NCBI RefSeq assembly: GCF_014202335.1
Contig: NZ_JACHGP010000032.1
Span: 1 to 47,448 of the forward strand
DNA: 47,448 bases
Direction: 5' to 3'
Source of the DNA: Mycobacterium sp. AZCC_0083
Lineage (GTDB): Bacteria; Actinomycetota; Actinomycetes; Mycobacteriales; Mycobacteriaceae
Shown: piece by piece, positions 34,912-43,752 of the stretch
How positions within the stretch are numbered: the first letter of the stretch is position 1
How the letters are laid out: each line of letters opens with the position of its first letter
Made by a program: the position numbers and the translations under genes
Notes under the pieces: generated by a model
Database searches by the model: none
What the model saw: the letters and a program-made list of their open reading frames with translations, nothing else
What the model was told of the DNA's origin: nothing

Positions 34912-35616
34912 TTAGCGGGCCCGTCGTGCGAGGCGTTGGGGATTTCGAATCAATATGCTGGACCCGTCGACTCTGATCCAGTCTCGGCGGGCGAAGTTGG
35001 CGATCGACTTGCTGACTGTCTCCCTCGATACCCCAGCGAGCTGAGCGATCTCGACCTGGGTGAGGTTGTGCACCAGGCGCACCGCGTCGCCTTCCGGAAC
35101 GCCGATTCGGCGGGCCAGTTGCAGCAGACACTTGGCGACCCGGCCCGTCGCGTCGGTGAACATATGGTCAGAGAGGTCGTCGTTGGTGCGCTTGAGCCTG
35201 CGGGCGAGAAGCTGCAGCAACTGCTCGGCAATCCGCGGATAAGTCTGGATCATCGAGCGGAGGGCATAGTGGTCGATCGCGGCTGCGCGCACATCGCTCA
35301 GCGCCATCGCGCTGGCCTGTCGTGGACCCGGATCCAATAGCGATAGCGCGCCGAACATTTCTTGGGGCCCCACGACGGTAAGCGCGTCTCGCCCGAAAGG
35401 CGAAGTACGGCTCAGCTTTACCACGCCTGAAACGACGACATAAAGCCTGTCGGCGGCATCCCCCTCAGCGAAGATCCGCTGTGCCTTGGCGAAGGAGACC
35501 AGCTGCCAATACGGCCCTGCGGCGATAGCAGTAACGAAATTGATCGCCTCGGAGCTGTCATACCCCTCGATCAGCCGAAGTGCGCCAGCCTGGGCAGTCC
35601 GCGGCCCGAAAGGCAA
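34912..35616 (-). CDS. Crp/Fnr-family transcription regulator
   Basis: The 234-residue protein has a cNMP-binding-like beta roll (GDAADRLYVVVSGVVKLSR; GPRQASAMALSDVRAAAI), a dimerisation helix QLLARRLKRTNDDLS, and a winged helix with TQVEIAQLAGVSRETVSKSI. The RETVSK recognition helix is the Crp type. No cysteine cluster for Fe-S was seen, so it is not Fnr-like in sensing. Whether it binds cAMP is not settled. Convergent with the acyl-CoA dehydrogenase gene and followed on the other side by the lipase, both on the minus strand. Confidence 0.88.
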   Translation of the reverse strand: MPFGPRTAQAGALRLIEGYDSSEAINFVTAIAAGPYWQLVSFAKAQRIFAEGDAADRLYVVVSGVVKLSRTSPFGRDALTVVGPQEMFGALSLLDPGPRQASAMALSDVRAAAIDHYALRSMIQTYPRIAEQLLQLLARRLKRTNDDLSDHMFTDATGRVAKCLLQLARRIGVPEGDAVRLVHNLTQVEIAQLAGVSRETVSKSIANFARRDWIRVDGSSILIRNPQRLARRAR

Positions 35617-35671
35617 TTTGGCTCACCATCGTTTAATCGTCGCGTGTGCACACACCCATAGGGCCGGCCGC

Positions 35672-37144
35672 CTATTCATTGCGGATCTCGGGGCAGTTGG
35701 GCGAGGTCGGCAGACCGTTGAACCGGTCGGCGATCCACTGCATGCCGCGTTCACCATCGACGAAATAGGCCAAAAAGTGGTTGGCATCGGTTTTGTTGAG
35801 GAACGGAGGCTGCTCGTTGGTCCAGAACTGGACATCGGCGCCCTTGTCACACCAGTCGATCGCGAGCTGATGTCCACCCTGCCAAGGGATGAACGGGTCG
35901 TAGCGGTTGTGATCGATGAACACCGGTGCGTTCGGCTTCAGCGTCCCCAACCGCTGGGAGTCCAGGATGCCCTTGAGCGGCTCGGTCTGGGCAAGTTCGA
36001 ACGGGTCGGTATTGAACCAGAACTGGAGGTGTCGGAACGCGAAGTCAGCGATCAGCTGTACCGAGCAGATGTAGCCCGTCCAGTCGTACATATGCAGGCC
36101 ACGGTCATTCAGAACACCGCGGATGGCGTCCTCGGTCCCCGGATATGCCGCCGCAATCCCGTGGAGCGTGGGCCCGATGGCCCCCGCCAGCAGGCTGCCA
36201 TCGACGTACGGCAGCAGCAGCTGCAGATCTGCCGGCGGTGCGCCGCCCCACGCCCCGACGACGTCCAGCTCGGGAGCATAGGTGGGTGCCAGCTCTGCCG
36301 CCGACGCCGAAGCCTGTCCGCCCGAATCCCACCCCCAAAACCCCACCGGCCCTTGGGGATCCAGCGACGTATCCGGCAGCTTCATCGCGGCGCGCGCCGC
36401 ATCGAGAACAGCGGTACCCGCGGCGATACGATTGAGGAACTGCGGCCCGGCAGGTCCATGGACACCCATTCCTACGCCATCGGTGATGACGACGGCGAAG
36501 CCGCGCGCCACCATCGTCGCAGGGAACCCCTCCTCCAGGTTGAGCTGCAAGTCGAATCCCTGCGAGAAATGGATGCCCTGGCTGAACAACCGCGATGGTG
36601 CGCATTGCTCACCGATCCCCTGCGGCCCTGTGGCGTAGGCGATCAACGGCCGCGGTCCACTGCCCGGCCAAGGGTTGTCGGGCTCAAAGTAGGTGCCCGT
36701 GACGGCGACAGGATTACCCTGCCCATCGGTGCTGCGGTACATGATCCGGGTGCCCTTCGCCACGTAGGCACCCAACTGACCCGACGGCTCCAACACGAGC
36801 CGCTGCGGTTCAGTGCGGATCAAATCGCCAGGTGCGCCCGGCGGAAACGGATCCGGCGGCGTGTAGAACTCCTCGTATTCACGATCGTCGGCGCTAGCAA
36901 CAGGAACCGACTGGCGCGGACCCAGGACGGGGCTCACGCACAAGACAGCGGCAAGCAACACGCTGAGCGCCAGAAAGCGACAGTACAGGTGCAGCCTGCG
37001 CAGCAGCGAACGCTTCCGGGTTGTTCGTCGCAGTGCGGTCGCTCGCATCGACACTTGATCGGTCGTGCGACCCACGACGGTCCGGTCGGCTCGTCCGAAT
37101 CGTGTGAATGTATCCTCTAACGGCATTGCTGCCCCCTGGTTCAT
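35672..37144 (-). CDS. Secreted lipase (LIP family alpha/beta hydrolase)
   Basis: The product is up to 490 residues with an Arg-rich stretch followed by a hydrophobic core FLALSVLLAAVLCVSPVLG and an SVPVASA cleavage-like site, hence likely exported. The start could be the first ATG, or M7, or M33 just before the basic signal-peptide region. The LIP domain shows FWGWDSGGQA with nucleophile S274, and PVFIDHNRYDPFIPWQGG with the acid, then NHFLAYF with the His. It hydrolyses triacylglycerols or wax-like esters, feeding acyl chains to the ligase and dehydrogenases. A degraded paralogue lies at 45640-45830. Confidence 0.85.
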   Translation of the reverse strand: MNQGAAMPLEDTFTRFGRADRTVVGRTTDQVSMRATALRRTTRKRSLLRRLHLYCRFLALSVLLAAVLCVSPVLGPRQSVPVASADDREYEEFYTPPDPFPPGAPGDLIRTEPQRLVLEPSGQLGAYVAKGTRIMYRSTDGQGNPVAVTGTYFEPDNPWPGSGPRPLIAYATGPQGIGEQCAPSRLFSQGIHFSQGFDLQLNLEEGFPATMVARGFAVVITDGVGMGVHGPAGPQFLNRIAAGTAVLDAARAAMKLPDTSLDPQGPVGFWGWDSGGQASASAAELAPTYAPELDVVGAWGGAPPADLQLLLPYVDGSLLAGAIGPTLHGIAAAYPGTEDAIRGVLNDRGLHMYDWTGYICSVQLIADFAFRHLQFWFNTDPFELAQTEPLKGILDSQRLGTLKPNAPVFIDHNRYDPFIPWQGGHQLAIDWCDKGADVQFWTNEQPPFLNKTDANHFLAYFVDGERGMQWIADRFNGLPTSPNCPEIRNE

Positions 37145-37760
37145 CGTGGCTGTTCAAGCCATGGAAGCGCTCAGTGTCTCGACATCCGTGCGCACAGATG
37201 ACCCATCGCCGCCGTCCGCGACGAGCATGAAAAATGTTGCGGTGCAGTTAGTTAGGCATAGATTTGGGCTGGAGGGGGGCGTGATTGTTGATGGGGGCCC
37301 ACACCGATGGCACTGTGCAGGCTCATGGCAGCGCAATGCCGTGAGCTGATGCCCGAGATCTGTGTGGTCGTCGTCCGTGCCGCTGCAGGCAGTGCCCACC
37401 AACGGCCTGTAGATCCGTCGGGATTGCAACGCAATTGGTGTCGACTAACGGCGAGCACTCCCGTGATGCGACGTCTTCGCTCGTCGACCGACTCAATCCG
37501 GGTATCTATGGTGTGGCCCCCGCTTACGCCGCGGCCGTCGATCGCACGACGCGGGATCGTTAATGTCATGCGCAGCCCCCTTGTCGCCAAAGTGATCTGG
37601 GTCATAGCGAAGCATGACGTCATCGAGATGTCAATACAATATCGTTATAACATCGACGACTCGATAAGTGAGAAGGTGCCGGCTTGGACGACGCCGGCGG
37701 GGCCGTGCCGTGGGAGCGGTCGCGGTATCGGCGCGAACCCAAGCGCTCAGAGCCCCGATT
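37145..37760. other. Intergenic, upstream region of the lipase
   Basis: About 600 bases with no convincing gene. It contains the AT-rich element at 37638. Frames here have no recognisable motif. The length suggests a lost gene. Confidence 0.35.
37638..37657 (+). promoter_or_regulatory. AT-rich motif, possible GntR site
   Basis: AATATCGTTATAACATCGAC resembles the shared AT-rich motif (about 15 of 20 positions). Its reverse complement contains TGTTATAACG, close to TGTTATATCG upstream of the GntR gene at 38487. Confidence 0.35.
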
Positions 37761-38465
37761 TCAATCGCTCCGTGATGGCGGCCCGTTGAGGTCACCCAAA
37801 CCATGGTGGTGCGCATAGGCGATGAGGTCGGCCGGCGCCCTGTTGATGTGGGAGTTCAACGCCCGGGTGGCAGCGGCGACGTCGCGAGCAAGCGCCAGAT
37901 CCTTCAATTCGCGGTGCTCCCCAGCCAAGTCGCGGCGATGATCGCCCGCCAGTGCCCAGTACCACCGACGGTACAACTCAGCGCTGTCGCGCAGACCGAA
38001 GACGACCTCTTGAAGCCGTGGATTGTTGCATCCGGCGATCAAGGCGCGATGGAAGTCGTTGTGTCGAGCCGCCCACTCTTCGTTCACAAAATGGGAGTCG
38101 TTGACGATGGGTGCACGTTCCAAGAGCTGAAAGGCGGTGACTAGGCTTGTCTCCCAACATACGTCACCGCGTTCGATCGCAAGTTCCAGTGCAACCGATT
38201 CGATCTCGATTCGCGATTCGGTGAGGCTGGCAATATCTGCGACCGATAGCGCGCGCACCCGAAAGCCCCGCTGAGGTGTGGCGACCGCCAAGCCTTGTTC
38301 GCCGAGCCGGGTCAATGCCTCACGGACCACCGATTGGCTAACACCGAAGCGTCGAGTCAACTCGATCATTCGCAACCTCTGGCCGGGCCGCAGGGTCCCA
38401 TTGAGCAGTTCGAAGCGCAGCACCTCATATACCTCTGCTCCGCGCGTCGATGAAGGCTTGGTCAC
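37761..38465 (-). CDS. GntR-family regulator (FadR/FCD type)
   Basis: The 234-residue regulator has an N-terminal winged helix (VYEVLRFELLNGTLRPGQRL, then RFGVSQSVVREALTRLGEQG) and an all-helical FCD ligand domain. The latter has the metal-binding pattern of Asp/His residues (RHNDFHRALIAGCNNPRLQE). Regulators of this class repress catabolic operons and are released by an acid or acyl effector. It could control the flanking decayed genes, its own promoter (AT-rich site at 38487) or the region at 37638. Target genes are not determined. Confidence 0.85.
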   Translation of the reverse strand: MTKPSSTRGAEVYEVLRFELLNGTLRPGQRLRMIELTRRFGVSQSVVREALTRLGEQGLAVATPQRGFRVRALSVADIASLTESRIEIESVALELAIERGDVCWETSLVTAFQLLERAPIVNDSHFVNEEWAARHNDFHRALIAGCNNPRLQEVVFGLRDSAELYRRWYWALAGDHRRDLAGEHRELKDLALARDVAAATRALNSHINRAPADLIAYAHHHGLGDLNGPPSRSD

Positions 38466-38486
38466 CTCGCAGAGGATAGCCGATTT

Positions 38487-38512
38487 GGCGATATAACAAA
38501 TTATCAGCGTTA
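38487..38512 (-). promoter_or_regulatory. AT-rich site upstream of the GntR gene
   Basis: The minus strand reads GATAATTTGTTATATCGCC about 25-45 nt before the GntR start. TGTTATATCG recalls TGTTATAACG at 37638. Good candidate for an autoregulatory operator overlapping the promoter. Confidence 0.35.
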
Positions 38513-38593
38513 TGATTGCACATTATCGTAAATAGTGCATCACTGATTCGTGCTCGATGGATGGCCCTGTTGATGGACCGTTACCGCCGGCCA

Positions 38594-38746
38594 GACAAGG
38601 TGGTGTGGCGGGTGGGGTACGGCGCGGTGCAATTGGCCGGCGATGGCGTTTCCGCTCCGCCCCGCGACCGCGACGAGGCCATCCCGGTGCTGCATGCGGC
38701 CGTCGACGCCGGGGTGGATCACGGTGACACCACACAGTATTACGGT
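38594..38746 (+). pseudogene. Aldo/keto reductase, N-terminal relic
   Basis: The frame reads VGYGAVQLAGDG, PPRDRDEAIPVLHAAVDAGV and DHGDTTQYYG, the start of a mycobacterial aldo/keto reductase (IGYGAMQL; VDHIDTAQYYG). The catalytic Tyr is in QYYG. About 230 residues of the barrel are missing, and no start codon of the family type precedes it. Confidence 0.7.
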
Positions 38747-39039
38747 CGCGGGGCTGGGCCACGCAGCCGTGATCAAACGAAGTGGACGTGCGAGCGATAT
38801 CAGCCATCGACGCGGTTTCGATGGCCTTTACACGGCGCGTGACAAGAAGCGGATAATAAATGTCATCGGCGTTGGAGCACATTGAGGCGAGTCTCAACCT
38901 CGACGCTTCGCTGCCACCCTTCCCGCCGTGAGTGCGCATTTCGCGCAGTGTCCGTGTTGCTGATTTCGCTTTCGCAGGGGTCCGGCCGTTCCGGGTAGCG
39001 TTGATTGACGCTACTCCGCCTTACGCCTTAAAGGTCCGT

Positions 39040-39429
39040 CAGCCGACGCAGCCTGTGCGCCATCACTCGCTGTGTCGCTTCCACATCCTAAGAACGGGAC
39101 GCCGGTAATTTTTGTGTACGCGCGCATCAGTCGGTCGTAATTCGATAGCAGTGGCACCACGAAACTGCCTCCGTACAGATAGAGAACCGCGCTTCCGGGC
39201 GGCTCGGCCGTGCTATTGCGATACCAAGACAGCTTCAGCTCGGCGCCGTCGGCCGCCGCAGTCACGACGATACGGTCCACACCCCCTCGTCGTCGGGCGA
39301 AGCTGGGTATGCACCGAATGCTTCCCCCAGCATCTTGCGGCGACTCTCGACGTCGCCCACTCTCAAGGGTGGCCCTTGTCCCACCGGGCCGAAGTCGGCG
39401 AGGATCTGGGGGTCCATGTTCAGGGTCAT
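39040..39429 (-). pseudogene. Alpha/beta-hydrolase (esterase LipI/LipW-like) relic
   Basis: From ATG at 39429: MTLNMDPQILADFGPVGQGP, then VESRRKMLGEAFGAYPASPD. A frameshift near 39280 moves the frame to AAADGAELKLSWYRN and AVLYLYGGSFVVPLLSNYDR. The HGGG oxyanion motif has decayed to YGGS, and the sequence stops matching shortly after GVPFLG. The GDSAGG region is absent. Confidence 0.75.
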
Positions 39430-39436
39430 GGGTGAA

Positions 39437-39474
39437 GTTTAGTGTTGACGCTCGCTTCACGGATCACACTAAAC
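39437..39474. promoter_or_regulatory. 9-bp inverted repeat upstream of the esterase relic
   Basis: GTTTAGTGT (39437-39445) and ACACTAAAC (39466-39474) are perfect inverted arms with a 20-nt spacer containing TTGACG. It lies 8 nt upstream of the relic ATG and looks like a dimeric regulator site. Confidence 0.5.
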
Positions 39475-39818
39475 GTGATGTGTCATCTTACTGGAGATCA
39501 ATGGATCGAATCGCCACTTGGCGAAATCAACTCTCATCGTTAGGCAGCGTCGACTGATAATAGCCGTTGAAACACCCTGTAATGACCGATGATACGCGGG
39601 AGATGCTTCGATCTTGCTCAAAGAGTCGCGCACTCCCCTCATCGATTCCGTTGACGTCGTGTGTTCCCCCGAATCGCCTGATGTTACGTGATCTTTCATG
39701 TTATGGTTTGATCCTGTGGGTCAGGTCCCGATGCCTTCGACGGGTGCCTCCAATGCGAAGAAGTAACACCCATGGGCCGTCTGTACAGGTCAGCCCATCC
39801 CCAGATAGGAGTCCAACT

Positions 39819-40280
39819 GTGTCCACATCACCCATCGAGATCGTCGGCGAGTGGCTGCAGAACCTTCTTGACCCAGAGGTCGTCAAGAGGGTCGTTGCGC
39901 CCGACGCCACCTATGTATCACTCAACACTGAAGACGCCGAGCTGAAGCGGATCCTGCCGTGGGCGGGGACCTCGCACGGACCCGATGCCTTCATTTGGAA
40001 CCTGTCGGAGATGTTCCGTTATTGGCAGAACGAGAACTTCGAGGTCACCACGATGTTTGGCGAGGGCGAGAATGTCGCCGTCTTCGGCACCTTCACCTAT
40101 CGCTCCAATACCCTTGGCAAGGTCGTGACGTCGCCGTTCTCGATCCTTGTGAAAGTGGTCGACGGCAAGGTCACCTACTTGCAGTTCCTCGAGGACAGCT
40201 ATGCCACCGCTGCCACCTTCCGCAGCGCTGGCTCCTGGACCGTGCACGCAGACCCGACGGGTGCGCAGATCGAGGTTTGA
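39819..40280 (+). CDS. SnoaL/NTF2-like small protein
   Basis: The 153-residue protein starts at GTG with AGGAG 8 nt upstream; longer ATG frames begin in non-coding sequence. It has an NTF2-like cone fold pattern: an N-terminal helix IEIVGEWLQNLLDPEVV, then APDATYVSL, a loop, the helix PDAFIWNLSEMFRYW, and strands NVAVFGTFTYRSNTLGKVVT. Members act as ketosteroid isomerase-like enzymes, polyketide cyclases or dehydratases, or only bind ligands. No catalytic residues are assigned. It stands between the decayed esterase and the amidohydrolase and may belong to the latter's pathway. Confidence 0.75.
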   Translation: MSTSPIEIVGEWLQNLLDPEVVKRVVAPDATYVSLNTEDAELKRILPWAGTSHGPDAFIWNLSEMFRYWQNENFEVTTMFGEGENVAVFGTFTYRSNTLGKVVTSPFSILVKVVDGKVTYLQFLEDSYATAATFRSAGSWTVHADPTGAQIEV

Positions 40281-40600
40281 CGCGGCAACTTGGCGGCCAC
40301 CGCGTAAGCGATCAACGATGACCATTGCATCCCTCGACGAAGTGGTACATCCATTGACACGCAACGCATCTCGGCCGTGACCGCAGGACGCCAGGTCGTC
40401 GCCACCGAACACACCGACCAGCCCGCCACGGCACCCGCATCCGCGCTCGACCCACAAGGCAACTAACCGAATTGCACCACCGCCAACCCGGCAGCAACCG
40501 ACCAACGGCCGGAAGTGCGCAGTCTTGGCCAGCAGAGCGATGCTCGCGGCATCGCCGGAGCTGGACGCGGCTTTGCCGGTCAGTGTCGTCATCGGTGTGG
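40281..40600. other. Intergenic, no gene recognised
   Basis: About 320 bases between two convergent genes. Open frames lack motifs. No hairpin with T-run was identified. Confidence 0.4.
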
Positions 40601-41584
40601 CTAGGGTCGGCCGGTGTCGGCGGCCAGGCGAGGGTGAGTTATCAGTCTGGGCAGCAGCGTCAGCGCAGCGCCGTGCAGTATCGCGGCGCGTTCGGAATCT
40701 GAGAGTTCAGCGCTGTTCTCGAGTTCGCCGCGGCCACGGATGGCGATGTCGCGGCGCAGGTATGGGTAGTCGCTTCCGTAGAGGACGTGATCCAGACCGG
40801 CGACGGCGCGCAGGGTGTGCAGGGTTGGGTCCGACCAGGCCAGGGCGGTGTCCCAGTAGAGTCGTCGAAAGGTATCCGCGGCACTGCCGCGGCTTTGGTC
40901 GTCGTCGGGTATGACGGCCATCTCGTCGATGACGGCGAACCGCCGCGCGAGGTAGGGCACGACGCCGCCGGCGTGGGACAGAACGAATTTCACGTCCGGG
41001 TTTGCCGCGAACACTCCGTTGAAGTGCATTTGGGCGACGGTTCGCGCGGTGTCCACCGGGAAGTCGAGCAATGAGTCGGGGAACCCGAGGCGGTGGGAGC
41101 TGGGATCCGGGGACATAGTCGGGTGGATGAACACCACCGCACCGCGGCGCTGCAGTTCTTGAAAGAGCGGCCGGTACTGGGGTTCACCGAGGTAGAGGCC
41201 CAACGCGTTGGTCATCAAGACCACGCCATCGAGGCCCAACTCGTCCAGGGCCCGCGTCAGTTCACCTAGGGCGGTATCGACGTCCGGCAGCGGCAGGATC
41301 GCGAAGCCGCCGAACCGGTCAGGTCGGCCGCGAACCATCTCGGCGAGGTAGTCGTTGCAGCGCCGAGCCAAGCTCAGCGCCGCGGCGTCATCACCCAGAT
41401 GAACCCCCGGTGCGCTGATCGAAGCGATCGCCACGTCGATGCCCGCGTCGTCCATGAACGAGAGCGCATTGGCCTGCGACCACGTAGCCGGTAGCACCCC
41501 GCCGACCGACTGACCGTCGTGTTCGGTGGCGGCCCGATAGAAGTCGGGAATGAGGTGGTGATGGATATCGACGGTGAAGCTCAC
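40601..41584 (-). CDS. Amidohydrolase-2 family (ACMSD/resorcylate decarboxylase-like)
   Basis: The 327-residue metal-dependent enzyme opens TVDIHHHLIPDF with the metal ligands H8 and H10, then VVFIHPTMSP, KFVLSHAGGVVPYLARR and LYGSDYPYLRRD, which give the second His pair and the Asp. These patterns are typical of 2-amino-3-carboxymuconate semialdehyde decarboxylase and gamma-resorcylate decarboxylase relatives. The GTG start with TGAGGAG is preferred to an upstream ATG because the relic at 2157 has ATG in the same position. It probably decarboxylates an aromatic or muconate-type acid. Upstream is the AT-rich motif at 41647, though that is oriented the other way. Confidence 0.85.
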   Translation of the reverse strand: MSFTVDIHHHLIPDFYRAATEHDGQSVGGVLPATWSQANALSFMDDAGIDVAIASISAPGVHLGDDAAALSLARRCNDYLAEMVRGRPDRFGGFAILPLPDVDTALGELTRALDELGLDGVVLMTNALGLYLGEPQYRPLFQELQRRGAVVFIHPTMSPDPSSHRLGFPDSLLDFPVDTARTVAQMHFNGVFAANPDVKFVLSHAGGVVPYLARRFAVIDEMAVIPDDDQSRGSAADTFRRLYWDTALAWSDPTLHTLRAVAGLDHVLYGSDYPYLRRDIAIRGRGELENSAELSDSERAAILHGAALTLLPRLITHPRLAADTGRP

Positions 41585-41646
41585 GCCGCGCTCCTCAAAG
41601 GGCCAGTCGTACTCATGCTGTTGGACAATCATCGACAGTTCGAGTC

Positions 41647-41666
41647 TATATCGCTAAAATGTTGGT
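41647..41666 (+). promoter_or_regulatory. AT-rich motif between the amidohydrolase and the region to its right
   Basis: TATATCGCTAAAATGTTGGT matches the motif family (ATCTCGTTAAAATATTGAC). It points away from the amidohydrolase, toward the decayed region at 41950. Confidence 0.4.
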
Positions 41667-42279
41667 TTCGTTCTATTTCTCGGACTGGAGGCTCATATCC
41701 CATCTTCAATGCAATTCCAACATCGTTCCTGACATCGATCGCACGCTCGTTAACGTCGCCCGTCGCCCCGCTCCCGCCCCGCGGCATCGCCCCAGCCGCC
41801 CGTGTACCAGTCACAGGTCGGGGACTCATCGGAACTCTCAAATCCTGATCTACCCGATCCGAATGGATGAGCTGAGCGTAAGCCAGCCCACCCACGACCC
41901 ACCAGGCCGTCAACGTCGCGTAGTCGCCGCTGAACGCGATGATCCGGCTCGCCGCCCGCAGCCGTCGACGTCGCCATCAAACTCTCCCACGACACTGAAT
42001 TCATAAGCTGCTCTGACATATTCGATGCCGACGAAGCTCGCCAACCGAAATGCGACTACTACAAGATGGATGAATTCCGGCGGAGTATGCGCCACGACCC
42101 TGCTGAGGGCTTCACCCCAGACGGGCGAAACATTGATCCGCGTAACCAAGCCCTAGGACCGCGTTGGGGGTTGCCTAGGTACTTCGAGGCTCGGACAGAT
42201 GGATGTTGTAGTGCCGGTGATACCTTGCTCACGATCGCGGCGTGGTCGCGGATCATGACGCCACAGCTCGTTGCCGTGC
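41667..42279. other. Region with unidentified coding-like remnant
   Basis: From about 41950 to 42320 one plus frame reads AVDVAIKLSHDTEFISCSDI, then FDADEARQPKCDYYKMDEFR and PDGRNIDPRNQALGPRWGLP before decaying. It has no start codon near the motif at 41647, and no family was recognised. It looks like a truncated gene. Confidence 0.35.
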
Positions 42280-43737
42280 TCATTGGTACGGGTAGTGTCT
42301 GCGACCGTGATTCACGGAAACCCACTTGAGGGTGGTCAGCTCGTCGATGCTGGATTGGCCGTTCAATCGGCCTATCCCCGACTGCTTTTCGCCGCCATAG
42401 GGAACGATGGGTTCGTCACCGTGGGTGGCGTCGTTGACGTGGACCATGCCGGTTTGGATTCGCCGGGCGATCCGCACGCCGCGCACGATGTCGCGGGTGT
42501 GGACGGCGCCGGACAGGCCGAACTCGGTTTCGTTGGCGATGTCGATCGCCTCCTGGTCGTCGCCGAATTCCATCAGCAGGACGACCGGACCGAACAGTTC
42601 GTCGTGGGCAATGGTGGATCCGCGATCGACGGCGTCCAGGACAACCGGCGGCAACACGTTGCCGACCGTTACGCCACGCACTAGTGTCTTCGCCCCGGCC
42701 GCCACCGCGTCGTCGACCTTCTTCTCGAGGGCCGCGACCTGACGGGCGTTGATGAGCGGTCCGATGACGGTGTCGGCCGCGGCCGGGTCCCCGGTGGCGA
42801 GCGCGGACACCTTGCGGCAGAAGCGGTCCCGGAAGTCCTCCGCAATGTTGGATTGCACCAGGATGCGGTTTGCGGACATGCAGATCTGGCCCTGATGGGT
42901 GAACCGGCTGAAGATGGCCGAGTCCACGGCGTACTCGAGGTCGGCGTCGTCGCACACGATGAACGCGCTGTTTCCCCCGAGTTCCAGGATCGATTTCTTC
43001 ATGTTCCGCGCCGCCACCTCGCCGACATGACGACCAATCGCAGTCGAGCCGGTGAACGCGATGATCCGCGGTATTGGGTGCTCCAGGAAGTGGTCACCGA
43101 TCACCGGGATCTCGGTCACCGTGACGTTGAACAGGCCGGCTGGCAGCCCCGCTTCTTCGAAGATGGAGGCAACGAGGGTGCCGCCGGTGATCGGCGTGTC
43201 CTCGTGCGGTTTGACGACCACACCGTTCCCGGTCGCCAGCGCGGGTGCGACTGACTTGATCGACAGGAAGAACGGAAAATTGAAGGGGCTGATCACCCCG
43301 ACCACGCCGACAGGCTCCCGGTACACGAAGTTCTCGGAGTCCGCCACGGCCGATGGATAGATCCGCCCCTCCATCCTTAGCGGCAGCGTGGCGGCCTCCT
43401 TGAGTGTGTCGATTACCGACGCGATCTCGACAACCCCTTTGAGCGCGGTGCCGCCACTCTCGACGGTGATCAGTTCGCCGATCTCGGCTGCGCGGTCCTC
43501 GACGATCCGCGCGGCGCGCTCGAACACCCCGCGCACGAGGTACGGGTTCTGCTTGCGCCAGCTCAGCTGAGCATCGGCCGCCGAGCGGTACGCCTCGTCG
43601 ATGTCCCCCCGGCTGGCTATACGGATCTCCGCCACGGCATCACCGGTGAAGGGGTTCCGGTCGACCAGCATCTTCTCTGCCGACCCCGGTCGCCACTTGC
43701 CATTGATGTATTGCTGGGCGAGTTGTGCCATGTTCAT
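42280..43737 (-). CDS. Aldehyde dehydrogenase (benzaldehyde dehydrogenase-like)
   Basis: The 485-residue ALDH has Cys286 (HQGQICMSANR), Glu252 (LELGGNSAF), and PFNFPFFLSIKSVAPALATG in the nucleotide domain. Its C-terminus GGEKQSGIGRLNG and the strand NFVYREPVGVVGVI resemble benzaldehyde/vanillin dehydrogenases. The start is the first of two nearby ATGs, with AGGA 8 nt upstream. It is probably cotranscribed with the FAD monooxygenase, 15 nt upstream. The likely role is oxidation of an aromatic aldehyde to the acid that the monooxygenase decarboxylates or hydroxylates. Confidence 0.9.
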   Translation of the reverse strand: MNMAQLAQQYINGKWRPGSAEKMLVDRNPFTGDAVAEIRIASRGDIDEAYRSAADAQLSWRKQNPYLVRGVFERAARIVEDRAAEIGELITVESGGTALKGVVEIASVIDTLKEAATLPLRMEGRIYPSAVADSENFVYREPVGVVGVISPFNFPFFLSIKSVAPALATGNGVVVKPHEDTPITGGTLVASIFEEAGLPAGLFNVTVTEIPVIGDHFLEHPIPRIIAFTGSTAIGRHVGEVAARNMKKSILELGGNSAFIVCDDADLEYAVDSAIFSRFTHQGQICMSANRILVQSNIAEDFRDRFCRKVSALATGDPAAADTVIGPLINARQVAALEKKVDDAVAAGAKTLVRGVTVGNVLPPVVLDAVDRGSTIAHDELFGPVVLLMEFGDDQEAIDIANETEFGLSGAVHTRDIVRGVRIARRIQTGMVHVNDATHGDEPIVPYGGEKQSGIGRLNGQSSIDELTTLKWVSVNHGRRHYPYQ

Positions 43738-43752
43738 GGTGCGTTCCTGTGG

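Noticed and set aside
35486..37120. 544-codon plus frame opposite the lipase
   Set aside because: Antisense to a lipase with a clear signal peptide and catalytic motif.
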